From: Pseudanabaena biceps
Lineage (GTDB): Bacteria; Cyanobacteriota; Cyanobacteriia; Pseudanabaenales; Pseudanabaenaceae
Assembly (NCBI GenBank): GCA_013361095.1
Contig: JAATWA010000001.1
Coordinates: 558,001-622,000, forward strand
Length of the DNA stretch: 64,000 nucleotides
Reading direction: 5' to 3'
Of this stretch, positions 1 to 8,253 are shown in pieces (within the stretch, counting starts at the first letter, position 1; the number at the start of each line of letters is the position of its first letter). The notes below the pieces were generated by a model. That model was not told the DNA's origin and ran no database searches. It saw only the letters and a list, made by a program, of their open reading frames with translations. The translations under genes were made by a program, and so were the position numbers.

Positions 1-123
1 ATTTCATTATCAATTCATAATATGTATTCCTTGCTTGGTAAGGATTTAGATACTTTTAAATTATTAAAAAATCGATAATAATTCCTTCAAAATGATTTAT
101 AGTAAAGCTTAATTGGATTTTTA

Positions 124-164
124 GAAATATCATCAAGAATGCATAGAATTCTTGATGATATTTC
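124..164 (+). promoter_or_regulatory. inverted repeat over the annotated start of the GDT1-like gene
   Basis: Two perfect 17-nt arms (124-140 and 148-164) enclose a 7-nt loop. The ATG at 139-141 lies at the top of the left arm. In RNA this would hide that start codon. It may be a translational control element, or a sign that the true start is the TTG at 190. Confidence 0.5.
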
Positions 165-837
165 TCGTCATTTTGAGGGAAATAAGACTTTGCTACAAGC
201 TTTTACTGCTAGTTTATTGTTGATTACTATTTCAGAATTAGGGGATAAAACTTTTTTTATTGCTGTAATTTTGGCAATGAAACATAATCATCGCACGGTG
301 TTTTCATCAGTATTAGCAGCCTTAGCCCTGATGACAGTCTTGTCCGTTCTTTTAGGACAAGCAGTATCCCTATTGCCAAAAGTTTATACACACTATGGTG
401 CGATCGCTTTATTTCTTCTGTTTGGTGTGAAGCTGCTTATCGATGCGTGGCGAATGCCATCTACGGCAACTGATGAAGTCGTCAAAGAAGCGGAAGATGC
501 TGTAGAAGAGCAAGATCATCCGCTGGCTATTCCTGTAATTGGGAAGATGTTGCGGCGATATCCTGAATTGGGAATCTGGTTACAAGCTTTTGTGATGACC
601 TTTTTAGCGGAATGGGGCGATCGCACCCAGATCAGCACGATCGCCTTAGCCACAACTAATGATCCTGTTTTTGTGACTCTGGGCGGAGTTTTAGGGCATG
701 GTATTTGTACGGCGATCGCTGTGGTTGGTGGTCGCCTAGTTGCTGGCAGGATTTCAGAGCGCGTGATTACCGCAACTGGTGGTGTTCTATTTTTAATTTT
801 TGGTGCAACAGCCTACTTTCAAGGCGCATCAGCATAA
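139..837 (+). CDS. GDT1/TMEM165 (UPF0016) family Mn2+/Ca2+ cation exporter
   Basis: The 232-residue membrane protein carries the two family signatures E-x-G-D-(K/R)-T, ELGDKT at about 33-38 and EWGDRT at about 158-163. These form the cation site in two inverted repeats of transmembrane helices joined by an acidic loop (about 110-130). Cyanobacterial members such as Mnx of Synechocystis move manganese out of the cytosol, and this gene probably does the same. The ATG at 139 has no obvious ribosome-binding site and lies in a hairpin. A TTG at 190 follows a GAGGGA and would begin just before the first membrane helix, so the start is uncertain. The TAA stop overlaps the edge of a hairpin shared with convergent gcvH. 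Confidence 0.9.
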   Translation: MHRILDDISRHFEGNKTLLQAFTASLLLITISELGDKTFFIAVILAMKHNHRTVFSSVLAALALMTVLSVLLGQAVSLLPKVYTHYGAIALFLLFGVKLLIDAWRMPSTATDEVVKEAEDAVEEQDHPLAIPVIGKMLRRYPELGIWLQAFVMTFLAEWGDRTQISTIALATTNDPVFVTLGGVLGHGICTAIAVVGGRLVAGRISERVITATGGVLFLIFGATAYFQGASA

Positions 838-876
838 ACTAAAAAAGGCGGCGCGATGCGCCGCCTTTTTTAGTTT
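836..876. repeat. hairpin palindrome between GDT1-like gene and gcvH
   Basis: Perfect 19-bp arms surround the loop GAT, with a GGCGGCGC/GCGCCGCC core and A/T-rich feet. It can act as a bidirectional terminator. The TAA stops of both convergent genes (835-837 and 875-877) are formed at its edges. Confidence 0.9.
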
Positions 877-1261
877 AATTTCCTTCCACTTTGCTGCGAT
901 AGTCAACCGCAGACATGGCTCCATCTAATTCACTTGCGTCTTCAATACTGACCTTGAGCAACCATGATGCACCATAGGGATCGCTAGTAATATTTTCGGG
1001 TTCATCAACTAAAGCTTGGTTTGATTCAACCACGATACCCGTGACAGGAGAATAGATATCTTCCACAGCTTTTACGGATTCGATCGTTCCGAAGGTTTGC
1101 CCCTTTTCTACCTTTGTGCCGACTTCTGGAAGATCGAGAAATACGATATCGCCTAGCTGATCGATCGCAAAAGCCGTAATACCGACGGTGGCAATGTCGT
1201 TGTCGAGCCTAATGTATTCGTGGGAGTCGGTGTATTTTAGGTCATCAGGATATTCAAACAT
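875..1261 (-). CDS. gcvH: glycine cleavage system H protein
   Basis: This 128-residue protein is the lipoyl carrier that shuttles the aminomethyl group between the P, T and L proteins of the glycine decarboxylase complex, which works in photorespiratory glycine breakdown. The lipoyl-lysine sits in ESVKA (Lys64), and the flanking [12 protein letters not shown] and YSPVTG segments are typical. Length is normal for the family. The gene stands alone here, with no gcvP or gcvT next to it, and is convergent with the GDT1-like gene across a hairpin. Confidence 0.97.
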   Translation of the reverse strand: MFEYPDDLKYTDSHEYIRLDNDIATVGITAFAIDQLGDIVFLDLPEVGTKVEKGQTFGTIESVKAVEDIYSPVTGIVVESNQALVDEPENITSDPYGASWLLKVSIEDASELDGAMSAVDYRSKVEGN

Positions 1262-1394
1262 CTGGCTACTTTTCCTTTTTGCTGTCTTTTTGCGGTTGTG
1301 GCGATGCAGGCGATCGCCACCTTGAGTCTTTATACCAAAAAATTGTGATCAAAAAGAAAGATGAAGCTTTGCGTCATCTTTCTTTTTATCGCGA

Positions 1395-1443
1395 ACCCAA
1401 GAGCCAACGGGCATTGCTTGGCAATGCCCGTTGGCTCTTGGGT
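1395..1443. repeat. hairpin palindrome (ACCCAAGAG foot)
   Basis: Perfect 23-bp arms surround the loop TTG, with ACCCAA/TTGGGT feet. It lies between the gcvH promoter side and the 3' end of the terC-like gene. Confidence 0.9.
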
Positions 1444-1461
1444 AACAAGTGACGATCGCTT

Positions 1462-2181
1462 TTATTTGTTGGCTTCAGTTATGGTTTCAACTTCATCTAC
1501 TGGTTCGCGCTTAGAAAATCCCCAGATAAAAATCAAGCCAATACAACTCAACATCAACCATTCTGGTGGGACTAGACTATCGGAAAACACCTTGATAAAT
1601 AGGCGTAATCCCACTAGTAATACGATCAAATATCCTGCTGATTCTAAATGAGTAAACTCGTCTAGCCACTTAATAAACAGCCCTGCCAAAAAGCGTAAAG
1701 TGATAATCCCCGCTACTCCCCCAATCAGGACTAGCCATGTCTCCTCAGCAACTGCCACCGCCGCTGTCACACTATCTAAAGAAAAAGCTAAGTCTGTTAA
1801 GGAAACTAGCGCCACCACTTGCCATAGCTTTTCTGCCATGCGGACGGGGTTCTGTGTGTCATGACCTTCTTGAGATTTTTCTAGAAAAAATTTGCCCGAC
1901 AGCCACAGTAGATAAACTGCGCCTGCCAACTCAAATTGCCAGTACTTAATTACCCATGTAGCGGTAAAAATTAAAATCACCCGTAAGACAAAAGCCCCAA
2001 TTAGTCCATACCTTAGTGCCCATTCTTCTTGCTTTGGGTCTGGCAAGCTACGAACGATCGCGGCGAGGGCGATCGCATTATCTGCCGATAGGATTGCTTC
2101 TAACAGAATTAGTACGCCTAAGATCGGAAGAACTTCAGGTCTAAAGTGCAAAGCGCTTGTATCTAAAAACTGCTCGAACAT
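1462..2181 (-). CDS. TerC family integral membrane protein
   Basis: The 239-residue polytopic protein has the family's paired acidic motifs in membrane helices: LEAILSADNAIALA near the N-terminus and DLAFSLDSVTAAVAV in the middle. TerC proteins are implicated in metal-ion (Mn2+, tellurite-linked) efflux or metalation, and plant and cyanobacterial relatives affect thylakoid assembly. GDT1-like and TerC proteins often answer to manganese, so the two exporters within 1.5 kb may serve one ion. That link is an inference. The ATG at 2181 begins immediately before the first hydrophobic segment. Confidence 0.9.
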   Translation of the reverse strand: MFEQFLDTSALHFRPEVLPILGVLILLEAILSADNAIALAAIVRSLPDPKQEEWALRYGLIGAFVLRVILIFTATWVIKYWQFELAGAVYLLWLSGKFFLEKSQEGHDTQNPVRMAEKLWQVVALVSLTDLAFSLDSVTAAVAVAEETWLVLIGGVAGIITLRFLAGLFIKWLDEFTHLESAGYLIVLLVGLRLFIKVFSDSLVPPEWLMLSCIGLIFIWGFSKREPVDEVETITEANK

Positions 2182-2250
2182 TCAGCAAAATCCATGACAA
2201 AAACTAATAAATCAATTCAAGTATATAGCGATCGCCAAGTGTACTAGGAA

Positions 2251-2311
2251 ATAAAAACCCAAGAATTGATAGGCGGCGCTCCGCGCCGCCTATCAATTCT
2301 TGGGTTTTTAT
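2251..2311. repeat. hairpin palindrome, 29-bp arms
   Basis: Perfect 29-bp arms surround the loop TCC, with AAACCCAAGAA feet and a GGCGGCGC core. It lies in the divergent intergenic region upstream of the terC-like gene. Confidence 0.92.
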
Positions 2312-2341
2312 AGCTATAGCCATTTATGTTAGGACAAACCC

Positions 2342-2394
2342 AAAACCCAAGAGAGAGTTGCGGCGCGAAGCGCCGCAACTCTCTCTTGGGTTTT
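2342..2394. repeat. hairpin palindrome, 25-bp arms
   Basis: Perfect 25-bp arms surround the loop GAA. The feet are AAAACCCAAGAG and the core is GCGGCGC. Its inner stem differs from that of the neighbouring copy 30 bp away. Confidence 0.92.
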
Positions 2395-2478
2395 ATGTCA
2401 TGACTTGGCTGGCTAGAGCTATATTTAATTTGACTATTCACTTTTATGACATTCTGCGGTGTTGTGAAAGAGGCGCGT

Positions 2479-3177
2479 ATGATAATTATTAAAGAGGGAT
2501 TGTCAAATTTAGGTACTTTTTGTATGCAGTTAACAGCCTTTACTCACTCCGTAACCGCGATCGCTAGCACCCTATTTGCTAGCCTGCTCATCACCACTAG
2601 CGCACAGTCTCAAAATGCTGAGCATGTCCAGAGTTTACTAGAACACCACACTTGTCAACGCTGTGAACTCAGTGGACTCGAAGCAAAAGATGCAAATTTA
2701 CGCGAATCATTTTTAGATGTAGCGGATTTACGCAACAGCTCACTATCGGGTGTGATTTTAGCGTTCAGCACTATGTACTATGCTGACTTTCGCGGAGCCG
2801 ATCTTAGCAATTCCGATCTTCGCAATACTTTCTTGATCAACGGTGACTTAATCAAAGCCAATCTATCGGGAACCAATGCCCGCAATAGTCGCTGGAAGTA
2901 CGCTGACTTGACTGAGGCAAATTTAAAGGATGCCAACCTCATTGATATTGAGTTGGTCTATGCCAAGCTCAATGGAGCAAATCTCAGCAATGCCTCCTTG
3001 CGAAATGCTAGTCTCTACGGAGCAGATCTCACAGGCGCAAATCTGAAGGGTGCGGATTTATATCGCGCTGATCTCACCAATGCCAATGTCACTAACGTTG
3101 ATCTGACCCAAGCTAATCTCTGTCGCGCCATAATGCCCGATGGCAAAATGTCTATGCAAGGTTGCACAAAATTTTAA
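2479..3177 (+). CDS. secreted or lumenal pentapeptide-repeat protein
   Basis: After an N-terminal hydrophobic stretch ending in an Ala-rich signal-peptidase-like site (TTSAQSQ), the protein consists of A(D/N)Lxx pentapeptides such as ADLRN, ANLSG and ADLTG. These fold as a right-handed quadrilateral beta-helix. A Cys pair (CQRC) precedes the repeats. The likely location is the periplasm or thylakoid lumen; the function is unknown. The ATG at 2479 is preceded by AGAGG at a good distance. ATG 2446 and ATG 2524 are alternatives, the last giving the most classical signal peptide. Confidence 0.8.
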   Translation: MIIIKEGLSNLGTFCMQLTAFTHSVTAIASTLFASLLITTSAQSQNAEHVQSLLEHHTCQRCELSGLEAKDANLRESFLDVADLRNSSLSGVILAFSTMYYADFRGADLSNSDLRNTFLINGDLIKANLSGTNARNSRWKYADLTEANLKDANLIDIELVYAKLNGANLSNASLRNASLYGADLTGANLKGADLYRADLTNANVTNVDLTQANLCRAIMPDGKMSMQGCTKF

Positions 3178-3207
3178 TTAAATTAAATCGCGATAGAGTT
3201 ATCTCAG

Positions 3208-3250
3208 AATAAGTAGCAGTATGCGGCTTTGCCGCATACTGCTACTTATT
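3208..3250. repeat. hairpin palindrome, 20-bp arms
   Basis: Perfect 20-bp arms surround the loop TTT, with a TGCGGC core. It probably terminates the pentapeptide gene. Confidence 0.88.
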
Positions 3251-3311
3251 TACTCAAAGTGTTGATACACTTCCGTGAATTGGGATAGCTCAGCTCTGCG
3301 AGGAAAACTTT

Positions 3312-4577
3312 ATGACGATCGCTGCATCATCAAATCAAGTCCGTTGGCTACAAGTCTGGAGCCTTGCTTCAGTACAGGGGGCGATGTCGCTGACTTGGAT
3401 TGCCTATGGCATCTATTTGCCCAAGTTTATTGAACAGGTTTTTAACTATCCGACTGAACAAGCTCAACAATTTACGGCTTTTCTGTTACTAGTAGAAAGT
3501 GCGATCGCAGTAGTTGTCGAACCATTTTTTGGGGGATTATCCGATCGCTGGCAGCGTTGGTACAGCACCAGAATGCCTCTAATTGCAGCAGGAGTAATCG
3601 CAGCAACGGCGTTGTTTATTGGATTGCCCTGTGTGGTGATCTTTGGTGGGGCTAACGAGTTTACGCGCTTACTTTTGCCCAGTCTTGCCATACTTTGGGC
3701 GATCGTTATGGCAACTTTTCGTAGTCCTGTAATCTGCTTGCTCGCTAGTTTTGCAGGCGCAACTCAGTTACCTCTAGCGGGAAGTGTGTTGACTTTAGTT
3801 GGTGGTTTTGTCGGTTCTATTCGACCTTTGGCGACTAACTTTATTTTAGGATTGGGCGCACCTGCGACATTTGCGATCGCTTCCATTACGCTGTTAGCCG
3901 CAGTTGCTAGTTTGCGAAGTGCGATGTTCCATATTCCCAAAGATCTAAATCCCGCTTTAGAGACAGAAGATTCCACACCAATCACCGCTTTTATTGGTAA
4001 TTTGGCGATCGTGTTGTTAGTGGGAGCCGCGATCGGTTTAGGGATTAGGTTGATGCTGGGAGAAGTATTGCCACGCACTCTTAAAGCAGATTTAACAACA
4101 TTCACAGGCTTGTCTTTTCAAGTTTTAATGGGCGCAGCTTTGATTACTCAAGCTCTATTGGCCTTAGCCACTGGTCAAGTATCTAAATTAATTGAGAACA
4201 AACTCCTAATGATCGTGAGTTTAGGTGGTATCGCCGCAGGTTTGGGACTGCTAACGCTTGGCTATGGCGCGATCGCATCAATTGTTGTTATTCTATTTAT
4301 GCTTACTTGCCTCAGTGCCGTAAATAATGGCATGGTTGCCTTTGCCCTGACGATGGTTCCTAAAGCTCTCGGTGGTTTGACTGTGGGGATGTTTTTTGGA
4401 GGTCTTTCGGGGGCGATCTCTATTTTTGGCTTTCTAGTTCCTAAATCAGCCTCGCTCACAAATTCCAATGTGATTCTATTAGATGCGATCGCTTTTTTAG
4501 TTGCAGGTATCGGCATTGCGATCGGTTCTAGACAAAAGTTCTCTACCATAGCAATGATTCAAAACCCAAAAGAGTAA
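3312..4577 (+). CDS. MFS-type transporter
   Basis: This 421-residue protein has about 12 hydrophobic segments. A GGLSDRWQRWYSTRMP loop after helix 2 matches the major-facilitator loop 2-3 signature (G-x-x-x-D-R). The substrate cannot be read from the sequence; it resembles cyanobacterial MFS proteins of unknown cargo. A GAGGAAAACTTT spacer precedes the ATG, supporting the start. The last residues QNPKE and the TAA stop are encoded by the left arm of a hairpin palindrome, so the natural C-terminus has been set by the repeat. Confidence 0.8.
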   Translation: MTIAASSNQVRWLQVWSLASVQGAMSLTWIAYGIYLPKFIEQVFNYPTEQAQQFTAFLLLVESAIAVVVEPFFGGLSDRWQRWYSTRMPLIAAGVIAATALFIGLPCVVIFGGANEFTRLLLPSLAILWAIVMATFRSPVICLLASFAGATQLPLAGSVLTLVGGFVGSIRPLATNFILGLGAPATFAIASITLLAAVASLRSAMFHIPKDLNPALETEDSTPITAFIGNLAIVLLVGAAIGLGIRLMLGEVLPRTLKADLTTFTGLSFQVLMGAALITQALLALATGQVSKLIENKLLMIVSLGGIAAGLGLLTLGYGAIASIVVILFMLTCLSAVNNGMVAFALTMVPKALGGLTVGMFFGGLSGAISIFGFLVPKSASLTNSNVILLDAIAFLVAGIGIAIGSRQKFSTIAMIQNPKE

Positions 4578-4608
4578 TAGAGGCGCTTTGCACCTCCATT
4601 ACTCTTTT
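4568..4608. repeat. hairpin palindrome supplying two convergent stop codons
   Basis: Arms of 19 bp with two mismatches surround the loop TTT. The left arm contains the GAG-TAA that ends the MFS gene (NPKE). The right arm, read in reverse, contains the GAG-TAA that ends the methyltransferase gene (AKKE). Confidence 0.85.
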
Positions 4609-5885
4609 TTAGCTCTTGGTTCTATTACATGGGAATCAACGCCGTATTTTTTTGCGGCTGCCACCATTTTGATTTGTAAGTCTGTAGGCTCAGGAAGAAT
4701 GACTTTCGGAGATGGTTTCTCTAACGTAACTCCTAATGCTTCCATCAACTTTGCTGCGACTGCTCTAGCTAGCAATGGCGGCACTGAGTTGCCAATTTGT
4801 CTAAATCCATGCCACTTGGTCACATGAAATCGAAACCAATCGGGATAGGAATGGAGTCGAGCCGCTTCACGGACAGTTATACAACGTGCTTGATGGGGAT
4901 GAATTGGACGAGGAGCCGTAAATGCACCGCGATTGCTTGGTGTTCCTGCTCTAAGCGTATTACTAATACCATCAGGATCTAACTTCAGAAAGCGACTGAT
5001 TTTCTCAACTTCACCATTTGCGGTTGCGCGAAAACGAGAAATAGAAGTTGGTGAATGTAATGTCCCGATGCTAGAGGTCAGCTTTTGGGAATCGTAGTAG
5101 CGCGAATAGGACAGATCAAACTCGTTTGAAGATAAGCCACGTAAATATCGACTGTAATCACTTTCAGGTTCTCTAAATGTGGCGATGCACCAATCTTGAT
5201 ACATTAATTCAGGATATTTAGTCACATCAGGTAAATCGGAAATTGCATCATGCACAGTCGGACTATCAGGTAAATCAACAAGACTTTTGGGAATCCGTTT
5301 AGCTTTGGCTGGCTTGGTAATCGGCAATGGGTAATTGGGAAGAATTAAATCTTGACGACAACCAATTAGAAATAATCTTTCGCGATGTTGAGGTACGCCA
5401 AAATGAGATGCATTAAGCACTTGATAGGGTTTGAGAATTTTGTAACCACTGTTCTCAAAGTTCTCGATTACTTCATTTATAAATTGGCTATGATTGCCAA
5501 TGGTCAGACCTTTGACATTTTCCATTACAAAATATTTGGCATTCAGTTCAGTTACTAAACGCATAAAATGTGACACTAACTGATTGCGAGGATCATCAAA
5601 GGCTCGTTTTCCCATCAACGAAAATCCTTGACAAGGTGGCCCCCCAAAAACTACATCAACTTCGCGATCGCCTATTTTTGATTTTTGCCGAATATCATCA
5701 CCTGATATTTGCGTCACACTGGCACAGATCGCTGACCACATCGGGAAATTATATTCATGGGTGGCGCAATGGATGGGATCAATCTCCACTGAGGCAAGAA
5801 CATCAAATCCTGCTTGCTCAAAGCCTAATGTCATTCCACCGACACCCGCAAACAGATCCACAGCAATCGGTCGCTGATTTCCCAT
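4599..5885 (-). CDS. orphan DNA cytosine-5 methyltransferase
   Basis: All core C5-methyltransferase motifs are present: motif I DLFAGVGG (about 10), catalytic GGPPCQGFS (Cys about 85), MENVKG (motif VI, about 121), QHRERLFLIG (motif VIII), and RCITVREAARLHSYP followed by QIGNSVPP near the C-terminus. The variable region between motifs VIII and IX holds the target-recognition domain. No partner endonuclease follows, so it is likely a solitary methylase. In a HIP1-rich genome the CGATCG enzyme type (like the Synechocystis slr0214 product) is the leading guess for specificity, by context only. ATG 5885 is preferred over an upstream GTG at 5894. The C-terminus AKKE is encoded by a hairpin arm. 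Confidence 0.93.
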   Translation of the reverse strand: MGNQRPIAVDLFAGVGGMTLGFEQAGFDVLASVEIDPIHCATHEYNFPMWSAICASVTQISGDDIRQKSKIGDREVDVVFGGPPCQGFSLMGKRAFDDPRNQLVSHFMRLVTELNAKYFVMENVKGLTIGNHSQFINEVIENFENSGYKILKPYQVLNASHFGVPQHRERLFLIGCRQDLILPNYPLPITKPAKAKRIPKSLVDLPDSPTVHDAISDLPDVTKYPELMYQDWCIATFREPESDYSRYLRGLSSNEFDLSYSRYYDSQKLTSSIGTLHSPTSISRFRATANGEVEKISRFLKLDPDGISNTLRAGTPSNRGAFTAPRPIHPHQARCITVREAARLHSYPDWFRFHVTKWHGFRQIGNSVPPLLARAVAAKLMEALGVTLEKPSPKVILPEPTDLQIKMVAAAKKYGVDSHVIEPRAKKE

Positions 5886-5979
5886 AATCCGCACAAAGCA
5901 TTTAGATAATCAAAACAGGCAATCTATTGTATTATGTCTCCTCACTAAACTTTGTTTTAGCGGCAAACTTAGGCAAGTT

Positions 5980-6090
5980 TTAAATTCCCGCAAGTTTACG
6001 CATCGTGATATCGGTGGATAGTAAAAAGCGATCGCATTCTGCATAGTCCACAACTTTTAAGGCGATCGCAAAACAACTAAAATGAAGGCA
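5980..6090 (-). pseudogene. C-terminal remnant of a PIN-domain (VapC-like) toxin
   Basis: The minus strand encodes a tail ending ECDRFLLSTDITMRKLAGI and a TAA stop, which matches the C-terminal part of PIN toxins (DALHLA...FLTxDxxL). Just upstream a DAF-like codon run is out of frame with it, suggesting a frameshift. No N-terminal half or start codon exists. This is a relic, not an expressed gene. Confidence 0.45.
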
Positions 6091-6110
6091 TCACGAAAAA
6101 TGAGGTTTGT

Positions 6111-6731
6111 ATGGCATATAGTGATTTCACTTTTAGCAAAGTCAAAGAGGCTTTTCAGTTAACTATTGATGAGAAAACCAACCTTTTTGCTAACACATCT
6201 AAAGTTCAGTCTTCCCAAATTCTGACTACTTTACTTCAAGAAAATCTATCTTTTGCGATCGCTGTTGGGACAGAAAAAGCAAGGTCAGAATTTATTATTG
6301 CTCAGGTATTGAGTGAAGTTCGCCGTCAGCTTAATTATCGAATTTCTTTATTCTCTGGATCTGAGTTTACGGTTGATCGCGATCGCGGATTGACAGGATT
6401 TTGCGACTTTTTGTTGAGTGTCTCTGAAGAACAATTGGAAATTACGGCTCCTGTAGTGATCATTATTGAGGCAAAGAGAGAAGATATTTTTGGTGGCGTT
6501 GGTCAATGTATCGCGGCGATGGTTGCTGCCCAAATCTTTAATGAACAGCATCATAACGAAATCCCAATTATTTATGGAGTCGTTACCAGTGGCACAAACT
6601 GGCGATTTATGAAGTTGGATAAAAATTTAGTCCAAATCGATGCAATAGAATACTATATCAGCGAGGTGGATAAGATTTTAGGAATATTATTAGAGCCATT
6701 GCGATCAGTTTCTCAGCTTGTTTGTGCTTAG
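6111..6731 (+). CDS. PD-(D/E)XK-like protein of unknown function
   Basis: The 206-residue protein has a likely nuclease-fold core: an acidic residue in GFCDFLLS (about 97-104) followed about 20 residues later by VIIIEAKRED, giving the D...E-x-K pattern. Before it lies an amphipathic helical region (TEKARSEFIIAQVLSEVRRQL). Similar stand-alone proteins are frequent in cyanobacteria and carry no proven role. A TGAGG lies 6 nt before the ATG. It diverges from the methyltransferase, but a restriction role is not supported by anything beyond that proximity. Confidence 0.65.
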   Translation: MAYSDFTFSKVKEAFQLTIDEKTNLFANTSKVQSSQILTTLLQENLSFAIAVGTEKARSEFIIAQVLSEVRRQLNYRISLFSGSEFTVDRDRGLTGFCDFLLSVSEEQLEITAPVVIIIEAKREDIFGGVGQCIAAMVAAQIFNEQHHNEIPIIYGVVTSGTNWRFMKLDKNLVQIDAIEYYISEVDKILGILLEPLRSVSQLVCA

Positions 6732-6820
6732 ATTTGTGTATGTAACTCAATTTTTTCTTGTAGCTTCTCATTCCGTGCCGTTTGACGTTCGATACTAGCA
6801 GTGTGACCCTCGATATCAGA
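6728..6820 (-). pseudogene. short coding relic with coiled-coil character
   Basis: In one minus-strand frame this reads SDIEGHTASIERQTARNEKLQ and on to a TAA stop, preceded by an in-frame TAG after YLTTDE. The composition (repeated polar and charged heptads) resembles the N-terminal coiled coils of DUF3782-like proteins. No start codon is present. It is probably the remains of a gene. Confidence 0.3.
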
Positions 6821-6973
6821 CTATTCATCAGTAGTCAAATAGCGATCGCCTTTTTGATCAAACCAACTTAAAACTTTTTAAGTCGGCAATGAATGAGACT
6901 TTACAATGTGGCAAGATTAAAGAAAAGCTACTAAATCCTTACGTCTAAACGACTAGGCAATCACCAGAAACCT

Positions 6974-8233
6974 ATGGCAAAATCTAGCTCAAAGCCGCAA
7001 AAAGTTTCTCAGTTTAAGCGCTTTTTTCGATGGTTAGAATGGCGCTTTGCGACACCAGAATTTATTGGGGGAATGTTTACATTTTTGACGCTGTTTTTCT
7101 TTATGGCAGCGACCAATACCCTCTCAGGTTGGTTATATGTAATTAGTGGGGTAAGCTTTGCGTTGCTGATTGTGGGGGCAGTGATGCCAAAACGCCTACT
7201 GGCGGAAATGGTGGTACAGCGATCGCCAATTGATCCCGTTAGTGTCGGTGATGATCTGTGGATTGACCTGACGATGCAGAATATCGGACGCACGGAAAAA
7301 AGATTATTAGAAGTTCGCGATGTATTGCCAGAAGGACTATCGAATATCTTGCAGCAAGATCTGATCATTGAAGTAGTACCACCACTTCAGGAATACCGTT
7401 GGAATTATGAAGCAAAAACGGCTAAACGGGGAGTATTTCTATTTAGATCGACAGAAATCGCTACTTCCAGTCCCTTGGGTTTATTTCGGAGTCGGCGCAT
7501 TTGTCCATCAGGACAGAAGGCGATCGTGTATCCCACGGTGTTACCCCTTGAGCGTTGTCCGTTAGTTGATCAATTAGGAACGGATACTAATCCGAGACAA
7601 TATAGCGATGACCATAATTACAACAATGCGAGCGAAGGACTAACAAAAACCCTGCGTCCCTATCGTTGGGGAGATCCTACGAGATTAATCCATTGGCGTA
7701 CTAGCGCTAAGTTTGGTGAATTGCGCGTGCGAGAGCTGGAAGTAACGATCGGCGGTCAAGAAGTGGCGATCGCCTTAGATATTTCTTCAGGATGGGAGCC
7801 TCAAGCCTTTGAGGAAGCAGTGGTGGCGGCAGCTTCGCTATATTTTTATGCTCAAAAAGCAAAACTGAGTGTGAGGTTATGGACAAGTAATGCAGGTGTG
7901 GTGCAGAGCGATCGCGCTGTTTTAGAGACCTTAGCGGCGGCGAATATTGCCAATGAAACCTCCGTTGATCCGCTCAAAGATTTGCCAAATCTTCCTGTGA
8001 TCTGGCTTTCTCATCGTTTAGACAGTACTGCTTATTTGCCATCTGGTAGTCGCTGGGTGCTATGGCAGTCATCTGCGGCAGGTGCGGCGATCGGTACAGC
8101 CGCCAATCAGCGATCGCTAGGGTTGATCATTGATTCCATTGCGGAAACTAATGATGATCCTAGTTATAAGTCTTTGCAATCGCAGCTTCAAGGATACTTA
8201 GCAGGATCTGGTTTTGCTATACAATTGCCTTAG
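6974..8233 (+). CDS. DUF58 domain protein (MoxR-associated type)
   Basis: Two closely spaced hydrophobic segments lie at about 30-75. A beta-rich region follows, then the DUF58 signature [27 protein letters not shown] (about 230-255) leading into a vWA-like fold (VAIALDIS). DUF58 proteins are normally encoded beside MoxR AAA+ ATPases and are thought to form chaperone-like membrane complexes. No moxR gene is adjacent here. It lies only 20 bp upstream of ndhB on the same strand, so cotranscription is possible. Confidence 0.88.
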   Translation: MAKSSSKPQKVSQFKRFFRWLEWRFATPEFIGGMFTFLTLFFFMAATNTLSGWLYVISGVSFALLIVGAVMPKRLLAEMVVQRSPIDPVSVGDDLWIDLTMQNIGRTEKRLLEVRDVLPEGLSNILQQDLIIEVVPPLQEYRWNYEAKTAKRGVFLFRSTEIATSSPLGLFRSRRICPSGQKAIVYPTVLPLERCPLVDQLGTDTNPRQYSDDHNYNNASEGLTKTLRPYRWGDPTRLIHWRTSAKFGELRVRELEVTIGGQEVAIALDISSGWEPQAFEEAVVAAASLYFYAQKAKLSVRLWTSNAGVVQSDRAVLETLAAANIANETSVDPLKDLPNLPVIWLSHRLDSTAYLPSGSRWVLWQSSAAGAAIGTAANQRSLGLIIDSIAETNDDPSYKSLQSQLQGYLAGSGFAIQLP

Positions 8234-8253
8234 CAACATCACATGAATTAAAT

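Noticed and set aside
1361..1651. 96-residue plus-strand frame
   Set aside because: It runs through the hairpin 1395-1443 and antisense to the terC-like gene; no family resemblance and no ribosome-binding site.
836..3250. The regularly spaced palindromes as a CRISPR-like array
   Set aside because: Spacing is irregular, each stem is different, there are no unique spacers of constant length and no cas genes.
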